Below are positions 31,749 to 41,340 of a stretch of 64,000 nucleotides of DNA, piece after piece; position 1 is the stretch's first letter; each line of letters opens with the position of its first letter. Below the pieces are notes generated by a model. The model was given only the letters and a program-made list of their open reading frames with translations. It searched no databases and was not told the DNA's origin. Where the stretch lies: NCBI RefSeq assembly GCF_004135585.1, contig NZ_CP035502.1, forward strand, positions 1-64,000, given 5' to 3'. The translations under genes were made by a program, and so were the position numbers. The stretch comes from Sphingosinicella sp. BN140058 (GTDB lineage: Bacteria; Pseudomonadota; Alphaproteobacteria; Sphingomonadales; Sphingomonadaceae).

Positions 31749-33644
31749 ATGTTCAGTTTCATTCGGCGCGGCGGTGGCCGCAAAGGCAGCCTGTCTATCC
31801 ATGAAGGCGCGCTCGCAAGACAGCAACTGCTGAGCCGGGCGTTGGGAGATCGACCCAAACCACCTTCCGAGTCAGCCGGCGCGGCCGACGTGCCGAGCTT
31901 CTTGGTTGAGAAAAACCTTCTAGAGGTTGGCGCTGCCCGCTCGGCGATCATGGAGTCTCGCGCCCGCAATGTGCCCGTGTCGCAGGTCCTGGGCGAAACG
32001 GGTGCCGTCCCGCGCGAGAAGATCGTTGCTGCAATCGAGAACACGGACACAGGCCGGCTGGCGCAGACTCTGGACTTCGACGTCAGTCTACCGAAGAAGG
32101 TGATACGCGAGCTCAAGATCGTCGTTCACGCTCAAACCGACACGAAGCTGATGCTCTCGTCGCTCTCTAGCATCTCGCTCGTTCGCCAGGCCCTGGCGCC
32201 CTACGATGATCGCGAGATCCACGAGGTCCCGTTCTCGTACCAGCGGTGGGAAGAATTTGAGCAGGGAATAGAGCGCATCTCGGAGCCGGGAGAAGGGAAG
32301 GTCGACCTCGGGACCGATCTCTACGCCGATTCGATCATCCCGAAAGGGACCGAGGATGCGGAAGTGCTCGACATCCTTCTCGATCGCGCGGCGGCGAACG
32401 GTGCCTCGGACATCCATATTCATCCCGAGAAGGCGGTTTACGAGGTCTACCTGCGTATTCACGGCAAGCGGATGCTCGTCCATAAGTGGAAGCTCGATCA
32501 GTATCACCGCGTCTGTGCTATGGTGAAGGATCGCGCGAGCGTCGATCCGCTCGAAACCCGCGTGCCGCAAGACGGGTCGTTTTCGACAGTTGTCCGAGGC
32601 CGACCGTTCGACGTCCGCGTCGCGACGATCCCGACTGCCGGCAAAGAGCAAATCATCATGCGCGTGCTCGATCCGCGCCGGGCGCAGATGCCGCTGACCG
32701 CGCTCGGAATCACTCGTGTCGACGAGTGGCGGATGATCAACGAGCATCGAAACGGGCTGGTCCTGATCGTTGGTGCAACGGGGTCCGGCAAAACGACCAC
32801 TCTCAACGCGACGGTTCGAGAGATGCCGCGCATGGAGAAGGCGGTCTACACGATCGAGGACCCGGTCGAGTATCGAATTCCCGGCGTCACGCACGTCCAG
32901 CTGAATGATCAGGTCGGCCTCGATTATCCGCGGGCCATCAGGGCGTTCATGCGAGGCGATCCCGATGTCATCATCGTCGGCGAAATCCGCGACCCGATGA
33001 CCGCCGCGAAGGCGATCCAGGCAGCCGAGACGGGGCATTTGGTGCTTGCCACCATCCACGCCGAAGGTGTTGCGATGGCAATGCAGCGTTTGAAGGGGCT
33101 CGGAGTGCCAATCGAGGACTGCGAGATGCTCCTGCGTGGCGTGCTCGTCCAGTACCTCGTTCGGACGATCTGCCCGACGTGTGACGGAGCGCGCTGCGTC
33201 GAGTGTTTCGGCGAAGGCTACGCAGGCCGCACGGTCATCTCGGAGATCGCCCGCGTGCGCCGCCCATCTGACGTCGCCTTGATGATGTCTTCCGACGAGG
33301 CCGACTGGTACTGGGAACCGCTCTGGAAGGATATCGAGCTCAAACTGCTCAACAAGGTGACGGACGGCGCGGAGATCTACCGGACCTTCTCCACTGGTAT
33401 GGAGCCGTGGGCAGAGAAGTCAGAGGTGCTCCGCGCCGTTTGGACCGAAGAGCGCGCCAAGCGGCATATCGTTGCGGACAAGCTGGCTGTTGCCTCGATG
33501 GAGACCCTCTCGGGCGAGGAGAAGGAGCGTCAAAGGCGCATCGCGCTTGCGAGGATCGCACGCGGCCCCGTGGACGATGACGATGATGATGATCTGTCTG
33601 GCGAGGAGGCGGAAATCGGTGCCGCCTCCTGGTCCGCTGAATAG
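31749..33644 (+). CDS. pilQ: type IV pilus assembly ATPase (GspE/PilB/PilQ family)
   Basis: This 631-residue protein has an N-terminal GspE-N-like region (SFLVEKNLLEVGAARSAIME), the N2 domain (LLDRAAANGASDIHIHPE), Walker A GATGSGKTT near 341, Asp box YTIEDPVEYRI, Walker B DPDVIIVGEIRDPMTA and His box GHLVLATIHAE. A zinc-finger-like CPTCDGARCVECFGEG lies near 475-490, as in PilB/GspE. It should power pilus polymerisation from the cytoplasmic face. The C-terminus has a DDDDDDD tract. No separate PilT-type retraction ATPase is seen. Confidence 0.9.
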   Translation: MFSFIRRGGGRKGSLSIHEGALARQQLLSRALGDRPKPPSESAGAADVPSFLVEKNLLEVGAARSAIMESRARNVPVSQVLGETGAVPREKIVAAIENTDTGRLAQTLDFDVSLPKKVIRELKIVVHAQTDTKLMLSSLSSISLVRQALAPYDDREIHEVPFSYQRWEEFEQGIERISEPGEGKVDLGTDLYADSIIPKGTEDAEVLDILLDRAAANGASDIHIHPEKAVYEVYLRIHGKRMLVHKWKLDQYHRVCAMVKDRASVDPLETRVPQDGSFSTVVRGRPFDVRVATIPTAGKEQIIMRVLDPRRAQMPLTALGITRVDEWRMINEHRNGLVLIVGATGSGKTTTLNATVREMPRMEKAVYTIEDPVEYRIPGVTHVQLNDQVGLDYPRAIRAFMRGDPDVIIVGEIRDPMTAAKAIQAAETGHLVLATIHAEGVAMAMQRLKGLGVPIEDCEMLLRGVLVQYLVRTICPTCDGARCVECFGEGYAGRTVISEIARVRRPSDVALMMSSDEADWYWEPLWKDIELKLLNKVTDGAEIYRTFSTGMEPWAEKSEVLRAVWTEERAKRHIVADKLAVASMETLSGEEKERQRRIALARIARGPVDDDDDDDLSGEEAEIGAASWSAE

Positions 33645-33659
33645 CGCGTAGAGGACCGG

Positions 33660-34079
33660 ATGGGAAACATCATCGTCTCGTTGCTGACCCTGATGATGAC
33701 GCTGGCGATGATGTCGTTCGGCGCATACTCGAGCTTCTACGCCGCGCAGCGGGCCAAGGTGTCTACGGTGGTCGGGCGAACGTTGGAGCGGCAGCTAATC
33801 TACCTGGCAATGACTCGGGAGGACCTTGGGCGGGTTCCGACTGCCGGTGAAGTTTTGCCGGCCCGGATCAGCGGGGAGGATGGTGGAGACATCTCCTACT
33901 TCTACGGAACTGGTGCCGGGTACGGATACGTCTGTGCTCGGACCGAGCGTCGCGGCTGGAGGGAGGAAGCTTTCCAGCGGGTCCGCGATCAGCGACCCGG
34001 AGCGCTCTACGGTGGAGATTGCGACACGAACGGCGCCCCGTCGGGGACGTACGTCTCGGTAACGGTTAGGATAAGCTAA
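33660..34079 (+). CDS. small pilin-like or membrane-anchored protein
   Basis: The 139-residue product has an N-terminal hydrophobic helix (MGNIIVSLLTLMMTLAMMSF, then GAYSSFYAAQRAKV) and a small periplasmic domain with two cysteines (YVCAR, GDCDT). MGNIIVSLLTL recalls MSNVIIGLIG of the pilin-like set. Its stop overlaps the next start (TAATG), placing it firmly between ATPase and platform protein. Possibly a minor pilin. Confidence 0.55.
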   Translation: MGNIIVSLLTLMMTLAMMSFGAYSSFYAAQRAKVSTVVGRTLERQLIYLAMTREDLGRVPTAGEVLPARISGEDGGDISYFYGTGAGYGYVCARTERRGWREEAFQRVRDQRPGALYGGDCDTNGAPSGTYVSVTVRIS

Positions 34080-35266
34080 TGCCGACGTTTGCGGTTACAG
34101 TTCGTGACAACACGACGATCAAAAAGATCCCGGTTGTCGCAAAATCGCCGTCCGAAGCGCGATTCATCGCGCAGCGTCAGGGCGTCGTCATCACAAGCCC
34201 GCTCGAGATCAAAGAGCGGCAGGGCGGCGGCTTGTCGGCTGCAGAGCGCTACATCTTCCTGCACCAGCTCGCGACGATGAACATCGCCAAGGTGCCGCTT
34301 ACCACCGGTCTTCAGATCCTGCGGCAGAGTCACGGCGGCCGGATCGGCAAGGCAGCTGCATCGCTTGAAGCTGGCGTCGCGGCAGGGCGTCAGATCTCCG
34401 ACCTGATGTATGAAGACAAGCGCAACTTCCCTGGCGCAGTGGGACTGCTCGTCAAAGCCGGCGCGCAAGGAACAGGCGGCGCCGCGGCGTCTCTCAAGAA
34501 AGCGGCTGAATTCGAGCGGCAGATCCTTGGAGCGTCGACGAAGGGTGCGAAGGGCATCTATCAGGCTGGCTTCTGGGTCGTCGTGGCGACCATCAGCCTC
34601 TTCGCATGTCCGCTATGGCTGACGCCCTACCTTAAATCCTCGCAGCTCTTCACGCTTACAAAGACGCCGATCGAGTGGGGCTGGCTCGACATGGTCGCGT
34701 ACGCGACAGCTGCGTTGACGATGCTCTTCATGATGTTCGGAATGTTCCTGTTCTTCCTCATCACGGTGGGCCAGCGCATTTTCCCGCACTTCTCCGACGC
34801 GGTCGTCATGCGCTTGCCGTTCCTGAAGGACATCATCTTCACGCGGGACAATTTCGTTTCTTTGTACCGCTTCAGTCTCATGGTGAAGGCTGGCGTTACG
34901 CTGGAGGAGTCGCTGGAGACAACGCTCTCCGACACCCGAAAAGGCGCGCTGAAGGACGATCTCACGCGTGCGCTGCAGAACGTGAAAACCGGTCAGCCTT
35001 GGGCGGCGGATTTCCGCACCGTCCACCCGACGGACAAGGCGGCTTTGTCGATGGCGACGGATAAGGAGCGGCTGGGAGAGATCTTGGAAGAGGTCGCCGA
35101 CCAGAACAAGGCGATCTACGTACGCAGGCTGGAATTGATGCAGCCGATCATGGGAGCCATCGGCGGATTGTCGATGATTCTCGTCTACGCGATTACAGGC
35201 TTGTATTCGATAGTTCCGTTCAGCGAGCTGTTTGGTGCGTTGATGCAAGACGCCAGCGGATTCTGA
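34079..35266 (+). CDS. pilR: type IV pilus inner-membrane platform protein (PilC/GspF family, PilR-like)
   Basis: This 395-residue protein has the T2SF layout: two helical cytoplasmic domains (YIFLHQLATMNIAKVPLTTG near 58, and FVSLYRFSLMVKAGVTLEES near 260) and hydrophobic segments near 160-182, 205-235 and 360-385. It is the inner-membrane base that meets the ATPase. The single-copy order ATPase, small protein, platform fits R64 PilQ-PilR. It is last in the plus-strand unit and ends at a bidirectional terminator. Confidence 0.85.
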   Translation: MPTFAVTVRDNTTIKKIPVVAKSPSEARFIAQRQGVVITSPLEIKERQGGGLSAAERYIFLHQLATMNIAKVPLTTGLQILRQSHGGRIGKAAASLEAGVAAGRQISDLMYEDKRNFPGAVGLLVKAGAQGTGGAAASLKKAAEFERQILGASTKGAKGIYQAGFWVVVATISLFACPLWLTPYLKSSQLFTLTKTPIEWGWLDMVAYATAALTMLFMMFGMFLFFLITVGQRIFPHFSDAVVMRLPFLKDIIFTRDNFVSLYRFSLMVKAGVTLEESLETTLSDTRKGALKDDLTRALQNVKTGQPWAADFRTVHPTDKAALSMATDKERLGEILEEVADQNKAIYVRRLELMQPIMGAIGGLSMILVYAITGLYSIVPFSELFGALMQDASGF

Positions 35267-35381
35267 TACTTACGGACTCGATAGAGGATCTATGATCGAA
35301 CAATCTAATCGAGTCGGAGCACAATACTCCTAGAAGAGCACCGAGGGAAGATGCCTCCGCCCCGGTCCCTTCTAAGAGAAC

Positions 35382-35414
35382 AAAAAAAAGGGGCGCCGAG
35401 AGGCGCCCCTTTTT
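35382..35414. terminator. bidirectional intrinsic terminator between pilR and the DsbA-like gene
   Basis: GGGGCGCC (35390-35397) and GGCGCCCC (35402-35409) with loop GAGA are flanked by eight A on the left and five T on the right, so the hairpin serves both convergent genes. Confidence 0.9.
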
Positions 35415-35436
35415 GCGTGTAAACTCGAACCGCCTT

Positions 35437-36180
35437 TTACTGGAGGATGGTCTTTAGGGTTTCGTACGGGATCGCCCCAGGGATCGCGCGACCGTTGGCG
35501 TAGACCATGGGGGTGCCGGACACCTTGGCCTGCTTGGAGAGGTCCGAGTTGTAGGCGACCTGCTTCTTGGCAGAGCCATCGGCCAGCGCACGATCGAACT
35601 TGGCTTTGTCGAGCTTCGCCGCAGCCACCAGATCCGGAATGAGCTTGTCCGCTTCTGCGACATCCTTGGCGCTATGGTGGATGAGGAAATCGTGGGCCGC
35701 GCCGAACTTGCCCTGCAGATGTGCGGCGGCCGACAGTTCCGCGAGGCGCTCGGAGCCCGGGCCGAGGATCGGCGAGTGAACGAGAAGGACCTTCACGTTG
35801 CCGTCGGCGACCAGCTTACCGACCGTCTCCGAGTGGAATCGTTTGCAGAAGCCGCAATTGTAGTCGAAGAACTCGATCACCGGCTTACCGGTAGGAGCGC
35901 CAACGAAGCCCACCTGGTCATCGCCGGCGATGATGGATTTTGCGATCGGACCGGCCGCAGCGGCGAGCTGTTGCTCCCGCGCCTGGTTCTGCATCTGTTG
36001 GTGCTTGTTTAGCGCGTTGATGACGATCTCGGGGTTCTCCTCGAGGATCTTTCGGATCTGCTCGACCGAGATGGTTGGCTGGGCGGCGTTGGCGGCGATC
36101 GCGCTGGCGTGAGTGCCGGCGAGCCCGATAATTGCGGCTGCGGAGGCGACGACAATCGAGCGACGAAGGGCATGGGTCAT
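35437..36180 (-). CDS. DsbA-like periplasmic thiol-disulfide oxidoreductase
   Basis: The 247-residue product has a Sec signal peptide (RRSIVVASAAAIIGLAGTHA), a helical N-terminal extension (EQIRKILEENPEIVINALNK) common in alphaproteobacterial DsbA-like proteins, the active site FFDYNCGFCKRFHSE and the cis-proline loop SGTPMVYANG. It should oxidise or isomerise disulfides in the periplasm. The pilin-like and accessory pilus proteins here carry paired cysteines, so they are likely clients. GAGGAA precedes the ATG at 36180. Confidence 0.85.
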   Translation of the reverse strand: MTHALRRSIVVASAAAIIGLAGTHASAIAANAAQPTISVEQIRKILEENPEIVINALNKHQQMQNQAREQQLAAAAGPIAKSIIAGDDQVGFVGAPTGKPVIEFFDYNCGFCKRFHSETVGKLVADGNVKVLLVHSPILGPGSERLAELSAAAHLQGKFGAAHDFLIHHSAKDVAEADKLIPDLVAAAKLDKAKFDRALADGSAKKQVAYNSDLSKQAKVSGTPMVYANGRAIPGAIPYETLKTILQ

Positions 36181-36308
36181 GCGTTGTTCCTCTTGGTGCT
36201 GTGCGAGAGCTGTACCAGACACATCTGGATTTTCTTTTAAACATCCTGGCGAGCGGCCGAGCTCGTACAGGCATTCTTCCTCATAGACGGGAACCGCCGC
36301 GTCGGCGC

Positions 36309-37043
36309 TCAATCAGTAGCGTCTTCGGAGATGAAGTCAGATCGACGCTTCAGGAAGGCCGCTTGCACCGCGAGTGGGATCGCCGGCTCTGTCGCAGAGA
36401 TCCCCGGATAGCGATCGGAATGCGGGTGCTTCGCGCGAGCTGCTTGACGATCGTGCTCGAGCTTCTCCGTCAGATGCTCGCGCATGACCTTTGCGTAGAG
36501 CCGATGGCGCTGAGCGCGTTGGTGAAACTTGAGCTTCTCGGGCACCAAAAGCGCCTGAGCCTCCAGGGCGTCAAGCTCCTGAGCACGATCCTCGTGCCAA
36601 AGGCATGCATCGAGAAACCCCCGTCCATACGCGTCCTCCCCGCCGTCGGGGATGTCGAGGTCGTCAGCGAGGCTGTTCGCGGCTTCGGCGCGAGCGTTGT
36701 CCATGGCGGTGTCGTAGGCAGCGCGCGCCAATTTGATGGCGTGGACCTCGTCATTCCCCTCGGCGCGCAGACGCTGGATCATGCTATCGAAACCGGCGAA
36801 GGCGTCCGGGTCAATCTGGCGTGCAAGGGCGTCCAGCGATGTGCCAAGATCGTGGGCAGTGGCTGAAAGGAGCGTGGTCTCGAACTCCGAGGCAAGCTCC
36901 TCTGCTGCTTGGGCTTTGGCCTCCAGCTCTACGCTGAGGGCGGGGTTCGCGGATAGGTGCGCGTGAGCGTCGTCGCGGTACGACTGCGCATACGATCGAC
37001 AGGTGCGGACAACCGCCGCGACGGATACCGTTTGATCGGACAT
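36309..37043 (-). CDS. hypothetical helical protein
   Basis: This 244-residue acidic protein is predicted largely helical and lacks signal, membrane segment or known motif. AAGGGG precedes its ATG; the sequence AATAGGTGCC a little further upstream also occurs before the gene at 14577-15272. It lies between dnaE and the DsbA-like gene on the same strand. Confidence 0.45.
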   Translation of the reverse strand: MSDQTVSVAAVVRTCRSYAQSYRDDAHAHLSANPALSVELEAKAQAAEELASEFETTLLSATAHDLGTSLDALARQIDPDAFAGFDSMIQRLRAEGNDEVHAIKLARAAYDTAMDNARAEAANSLADDLDIPDGGEDAYGRGFLDACLWHEDRAQELDALEAQALLVPEKLKFHQRAQRHRLYAKVMREHLTEKLEHDRQAARAKHPHSDRYPGISATEPAIPLAVQAAFLKRRSDFISEDATD

Positions 37044-37097
37044 GAAGATCCCCTTGGCACCTATTATGGCCGAGGAAGTTTTCTCGGGAAAGCTCGA

Positions 37098-40000
37098 TCA
37101 GAGAACTTTCATCTCCAGCACGTCAGGATGTTGTGCGATGGCGGCCTGAACGTCGGGGGTGAGATTGAAGCACGCGGGCAGGACCTTGCGGGCCTTCTTC
37201 TCCCCGAGGTCGATCATGATGTCTAAACGGTCCTGACCGCGGCCGGCGGAGGTGAGGACGCGTCGCAGGTCCTCCCAGTTATGGCTTGCCTTGATGTCGA
37301 GGCGGATACGCTGCGGCGTTTCCGCTTTGCGGAAGGGCTTGGCCTGGACCATGCGCCACCGGCCCTCGTTGGGCTTCTTGGCGATGTCCGCGACGATGAT
37401 CTCGCCGTTGTCGACGAGGGTGGCGGCCGCAGTCGCGGCGAAGTCCTGGTCGATCACGCACTCGATCTCCGCCGATGCGTCCGAAATCTTGGCGAACGTG
37501 GACGCTCCCCGTGCCGATTTCGAGGAGCTTTCAACGCGAACGAGCACCGTGATCGCTCCGCAACCGACGAACTCGTCGATTTTGCCGAGTGCGACGCCGG
37601 CGTGGCGGCGGAGGTCAGACCAGGCGTTCGCGAGGGGATGCTCGTCGAATGAGATGCCGATCGCGTCGATCTCAGCGGCTCGCTTCTCATCTCGGGAGAG
37701 GTCGTCGACCTTCGGGCAAGCGGGCGCAACGAGATCGAAGAGTAGGCTCTGCCCAGATTGGCCGCACTCGAATTTGAGGCATGCGACAAGATGCTCAGCG
37801 GCAGCCTGGCGGTTCTTGTTGAAGACGTCGAGCACGCCCGCGGCCGCGAGAGCTTTGGCCTGCTGTGACGCGTTCCCATGAGGTGCCAGCGCCTTCGCCA
37901 AATCCTCGATAGACTTGATGCCCCGGCCGTGGGTGGCGGCTGATAGGGGAGCGGCGTAGCCGCCCAAGCCTTTCACGGCGCCGAGACCCCATCGGACGGC
38001 TGGCTGGCCGTCAGCTGTGACGTCCGGCTGAAATGCAACGCCGGACTTCTCGAGGGATGGGGGGAGCAGCTCGATGCCACGTTCGCGGGCTTCGCGAACC
38101 AGCTTGCGCAGCTTGTCGAAATCTTCGGCGTTGTAGGTAAGCGCGGCTGCATAGAATGCAGCGGGGTGATGCAGCTTCAGCCAAGCTGACTGCCAGCAGA
38201 GGAGAGCGTACGCTGCTGCGTGAGACTTATTGAAGCCGTAGCCGGCGAACTTGTCGATGGTGTCGAAAAACTGGATCGCGCGCTCGCGACTGATGCCGAG
38301 TGTGCGATGCTCGTGGATCTCGACGATCGTGACAGGCTCGATCGATATGATCACCGCGGCGCCGGCATCCTTGGCTGCCTGAGCGGTGAGGGCGTCGCCG
38401 CCGTCGGCTCGCTTCAGCTTCCTGTTCGACGGGATGCGCAGCACTTTGCCATCGTGAGTCTTCACAGAGACGTGCGAGACGATGCAGCCCTCGATGAACG
38501 TCTCGCGCTGCGCGTCCATCTCCGCTTGGATCTTCTTGCCCATCGCTCGGCGAAGCATGTCGGCGCCGCCGAGCGTATAGCCGGCGAGAATCTGGGCCAT
38601 CTGCATGATCTGCTCTTGGTAGACCGGAATGCCCTGGGTCTCGCTTAGCAGGCTGGCGAGGGCTGGATGGGGAAGCTGGAGGGGCTCCAACCCCGCTTTT
38701 CGAGCGGCATAGGTCGGGATGTTGTCCATCGGACCCGGCCGGTAAAGCGAGATGATGGCGATGAGGTCCTCGAAGCATGTGGGCCTGACTTGCTTCAAGG
38801 CCTTGACCATGCCCTCGGATTCGAGCTGAAAGATGCCGTGGCAGTAGCCCGCATTCAGCATCTCGAAAATCCCGTCGTCGTCGAACGGAATGTCCAGGAT
38901 ATCGAGATCAGCGTGCTCGGCATTCGAGGCACGGACATGCTCGACTGCGGCTTTGATGATGGTGGAGGTTTTCAGGCCCAGGAAGTCGAATTTGACCAAG
39001 CCGGAATCCTCGACACCCTTCATGTCGAATTGAGTGACGAGATCATCGCCAACGCCGGGATCGCGCATAACGGGCACGACCTCTCCCACGACGGGATCCG
39101 CGATGATGATGCCGGCGGCGTGGCGGCCGTGCTGTCGAACGAAGCCTTGCAGCGCTTCGCCCAGCTTCAGTGCGCGGTCGAGGTTTGGATCTTTCTTGAA
39201 GAAAGCTCGGACCTCAGGTGAGAGATAGCTCGGAGACTCAGGATCGGTCTCAGCGAGCGAGTAGGGGGCGTTTCCGGGCAGGTATTGCGAGGCGGCATGC
39301 GTGGCGCCTGCCGAGATGCCAAGACAACGAGCGGCGTCCCCGAAGGCCGAGCGCGATTTCCAGGAGCCGTGGGTGCCGATCGCGACGACGCGGTCCTCGC
39401 CGTACTTCTCTCGAACATACTGGATCGTCTCGTCTCTGCGGCTCTGGCAGAAGTCGACGTCGAAGTCGGGCAGGCTGACGCGTTCGGGGTTGATGAAGCG
39501 TTCAAACAGGAGGCCCCAGCGTATCGGATCGAGGTCGGTGATCCCCATTGCCCATGCGACGGCGCTGCCAGCGCCCGAGCCGCGGCCGGGGCCGACTGGA
39601 ATGCCTTTGCGTTTGGACCAGCCGATAAAGTCGGCGACGATCAGGAAGTAGCCGGCGAAGCCCTGTTTGCAGATGATGTCGAGCTCCGAGGCGAGGCGTG
39701 CGCGGTACTCGGCTTTAGCCTCCTCCGGAATGTTCGCGATGCGCGTCTCGTAGCCGGCCGCCGCAAGTTGGCGGAGCATCTCGTCTTCGCGCCCCTGGGC
39801 ATCCGGGAAGCGGGGTAGCATCGGCTTCTGGGATTGCGGTGCCGCGTCCGCGCTGCAGCGGAGTGCGAGTCGCGCGGCATTCTCAAGGACCTGTGGGGCG
39901 TCGGCAAAGAGGGCGACGAGCTCGGCGCTGCTTTTGAAATGCTGGCCGTTTTCGGGCCGGACCAGGTTTGCGTCGTCGATCAGCTTCTTGTGGTCGATTG

Positions 40001-40622
40001 CGCGGAGCAGCTCGAGCAGCTCGTAGTCTTTGGGCGAGCCGTAGGCGGCGGGTGAGGTCCCGACCAGAGGGAGGCTGTAGGCGCGCGAGATCCGATCGAG
40101 CACGGCTTCCGAGGCTCGGCGGCCGGTCGTTCGCGAGATCTCCAGATACAAGCGATCCTGAAACAACGGCATCATCCGCTTGAGCCAGTTGTTCGCCACC
40201 GACTTGTCGTGGTCGACCATGTTGAGGAGAGCTGAGCCTGGCGCTCCGGTCAGCAGGATCAGGCCCTCGGAGTGGGCCTCGAGGTCATCGTCGTCGATCG
40301 CAAGTGCTTCGGACGCCGCTTGGCGACGCGATAAGGCCAAGAGATTTGCCCAGCCCTGCGCCGTCTCAGCGATGAGCGTGATGCGGCCAGCCTCGGCATC
40401 GAAGTCGCAGCCTACGATGGGCTGGACACCTTCCTTTCGCGCAGCGGAGGCGAACTCCAGGGCTCCGGCGAGGCTGCGGTGATCGATAAGACCGAGCGCG
40501 GGTTGGCTCTCCTTGACCGCATAGCTCGGCATCTTCTTCGCGACGAGCGCGGATTGCATGATCGAGTAGGAGGAACGCCCGCGCAGATTGATCGCGGGAA
40601 GGGCATCGGCCGGAAGCGTCAT
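37098..40622 (-). CDS. dnaE: DNA polymerase III alpha subunit
   Basis: The 1174-residue protein has the DnaE order: PHP domain (1-270), then the C-family polymerase core with GPGRGSGAGSAVAWAMGITD, LPDFDVDF near 384-390 (two catalytic Asp), VKFDFLGLKT near 542 (third Asp), YQEQIMQMAQILAGYTLGGA, GYGFNKSHAAAYALLCWQSA and a C-terminal OB-like region. All polymerase Asp are present. The PHP start reads INLRGRSSYSIM where HxHSxYS is usual, so the metal site of this domain is lost and intrinsic PHP proofreading is unlikely; a DnaQ gene nearby can supply proofreading. GAG before the ATG; divergent from 40800. Confidence 0.95.
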   Translation of the reverse strand: MTLPADALPAINLRGRSSYSIMQSALVAKKMPSYAVKESQPALGLIDHRSLAGALEFASAARKEGVQPIVGCDFDAEAGRITLIAETAQGWANLLALSRRQAASEALAIDDDDLEAHSEGLILLTGAPGSALLNMVDHDKSVANNWLKRMMPLFQDRLYLEISRTTGRRASEAVLDRISRAYSLPLVGTSPAAYGSPKDYELLELLRAIDHKKLIDDANLVRPENGQHFKSSAELVALFADAPQVLENAARLALRCSADAAPQSQKPMLPRFPDAQGREDEMLRQLAAAGYETRIANIPEEAKAEYRARLASELDIICKQGFAGYFLIVADFIGWSKRKGIPVGPGRGSGAGSAVAWAMGITDLDPIRWGLLFERFINPERVSLPDFDVDFCQSRRDETIQYVREKYGEDRVVAIGTHGSWKSRSAFGDAARCLGISAGATHAASQYLPGNAPYSLAETDPESPSYLSPEVRAFFKKDPNLDRALKLGEALQGFVRQHGRHAAGIIIADPVVGEVVPVMRDPGVGDDLVTQFDMKGVEDSGLVKFDFLGLKTSTIIKAAVEHVRASNAEHADLDILDIPFDDDGIFEMLNAGYCHGIFQLESEGMVKALKQVRPTCFEDLIAIISLYRPGPMDNIPTYAARKAGLEPLQLPHPALASLLSETQGIPVYQEQIMQMAQILAGYTLGGADMLRRAMGKKIQAEMDAQRETFIEGCIVSHVSVKTHDGKVLRIPSNRKLKRADGGDALTAQAAKDAGAAVIISIEPVTIVEIHEHRTLGISRERAIQFFDTIDKFAGYGFNKSHAAAYALLCWQSAWLKLHHPAAFYAAALTYNAEDFDKLRKLVREARERGIELLPPSLEKSGVAFQPDVTADGQPAVRWGLGAVKGLGGYAAPLSAATHGRGIKSIEDLAKALAPHGNASQQAKALAAAGVLDVFNKNRQAAAEHLVACLKFECGQSGQSLLFDLVAPACPKVDDLSRDEKRAAEIDAIGISFDEHPLANAWSDLRRHAGVALGKIDEFVGCGAITVLVRVESSSKSARGASTFAKISDASAEIECVIDQDFAATAAATLVDNGEIIVADIAKKPNEGRWRMVQAKPFRKAETPQRIRLDIKASHNWEDLRRVLTSAGRGQDRLDIMIDLGEKKARKVLPACFNLTPDVQAAIAQHPDVLEMKVL

Positions 40623-40799
40623 TTCTTACTCTCAAAAGCGGAACGCACAGCGTCAAACACGGAACTGCCCCCGCCGAAGGCGCTCCCTCTCAATTTAGAC
40701 ACCTTCAGGCGTGGGAGGTGCCCCACAGCGAGTTTCCCTTCTTCCGCCTTGCATCCGCTTTGCGCATCGGTAGGTTCCCGGAGCATTCTGGGGGCAACG

Positions 40800-41336
40800 A
40801 TGAAGCGTTTCTTAGCCGCAGTTCTCGCGCTCAGCGCGGCCACGGTACCCACCGGGGCGGTGGGTGCTGGCGTTGTCCCGACGTCGCCTGGAACTACGGC
40901 ATCCGAGCTGATGGCCGGCGCAGGTGATGAGAGGCCCCTGGAGCCGATCGGCGCCCCAGAGCCGCTACCGCCCGGAATGAGCCTTGCGGCAGTTTGGGAG
41001 CGCCTGGATGGACAGCTGACCGCTTTGGTCGTTCATGTGGCGGCCGCACAAACGGAAGACGTTCGGTGCGGCTTATTGGACGAGGCGCGGCGCCATCGGG
41101 AGTTTCTGGAGAGCCTGGTCGAGAATGTGCTGGCCAATCGCGAGGCTTACATGCGTAAGCTGGACGTAATCCTGCGGCTTCATGGAAGCACCGACGGGAA
41201 AGGCGTCTGGTTTCTGGGAGAAGAATATCCCTGCAGAGGGCGCGAAAGGCTTGTCGCCGAGCGGACGGTACTGGTTGCTTTTGGGGATGCCTTGATGACG
41301 AAGGAGCGGTGGCTCGACCTGCGCGGCGATGAGTGA
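40800..41336 (+). CDS. exported hypothetical protein
   Basis: The 178-residue product starts with a Sec signal peptide (KRFLAAVLALSAATVPTGAV) and continues as a helical domain with two cysteines (RCGLL, YPCRG). GGGGG precedes the ATG at 40800; the frame is open further upstream but would overlap dnaE. It ends 4 nt before the convergent gene at 41341. Family not recognised. Confidence 0.5.
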   Translation: MKRFLAAVLALSAATVPTGAVGAGVVPTSPGTTASELMAGAGDERPLEPIGAPEPLPPGMSLAAVWERLDGQLTALVVHVAAAQTEDVRCGLLDEARRHREFLESLVENVLANREAYMRKLDVILRLHGSTDGKGVWFLGEEYPCRGRERLVAERTVLVAFGDALMTKERWLDLRGDE

Positions 41337-41340
41337 GGCG

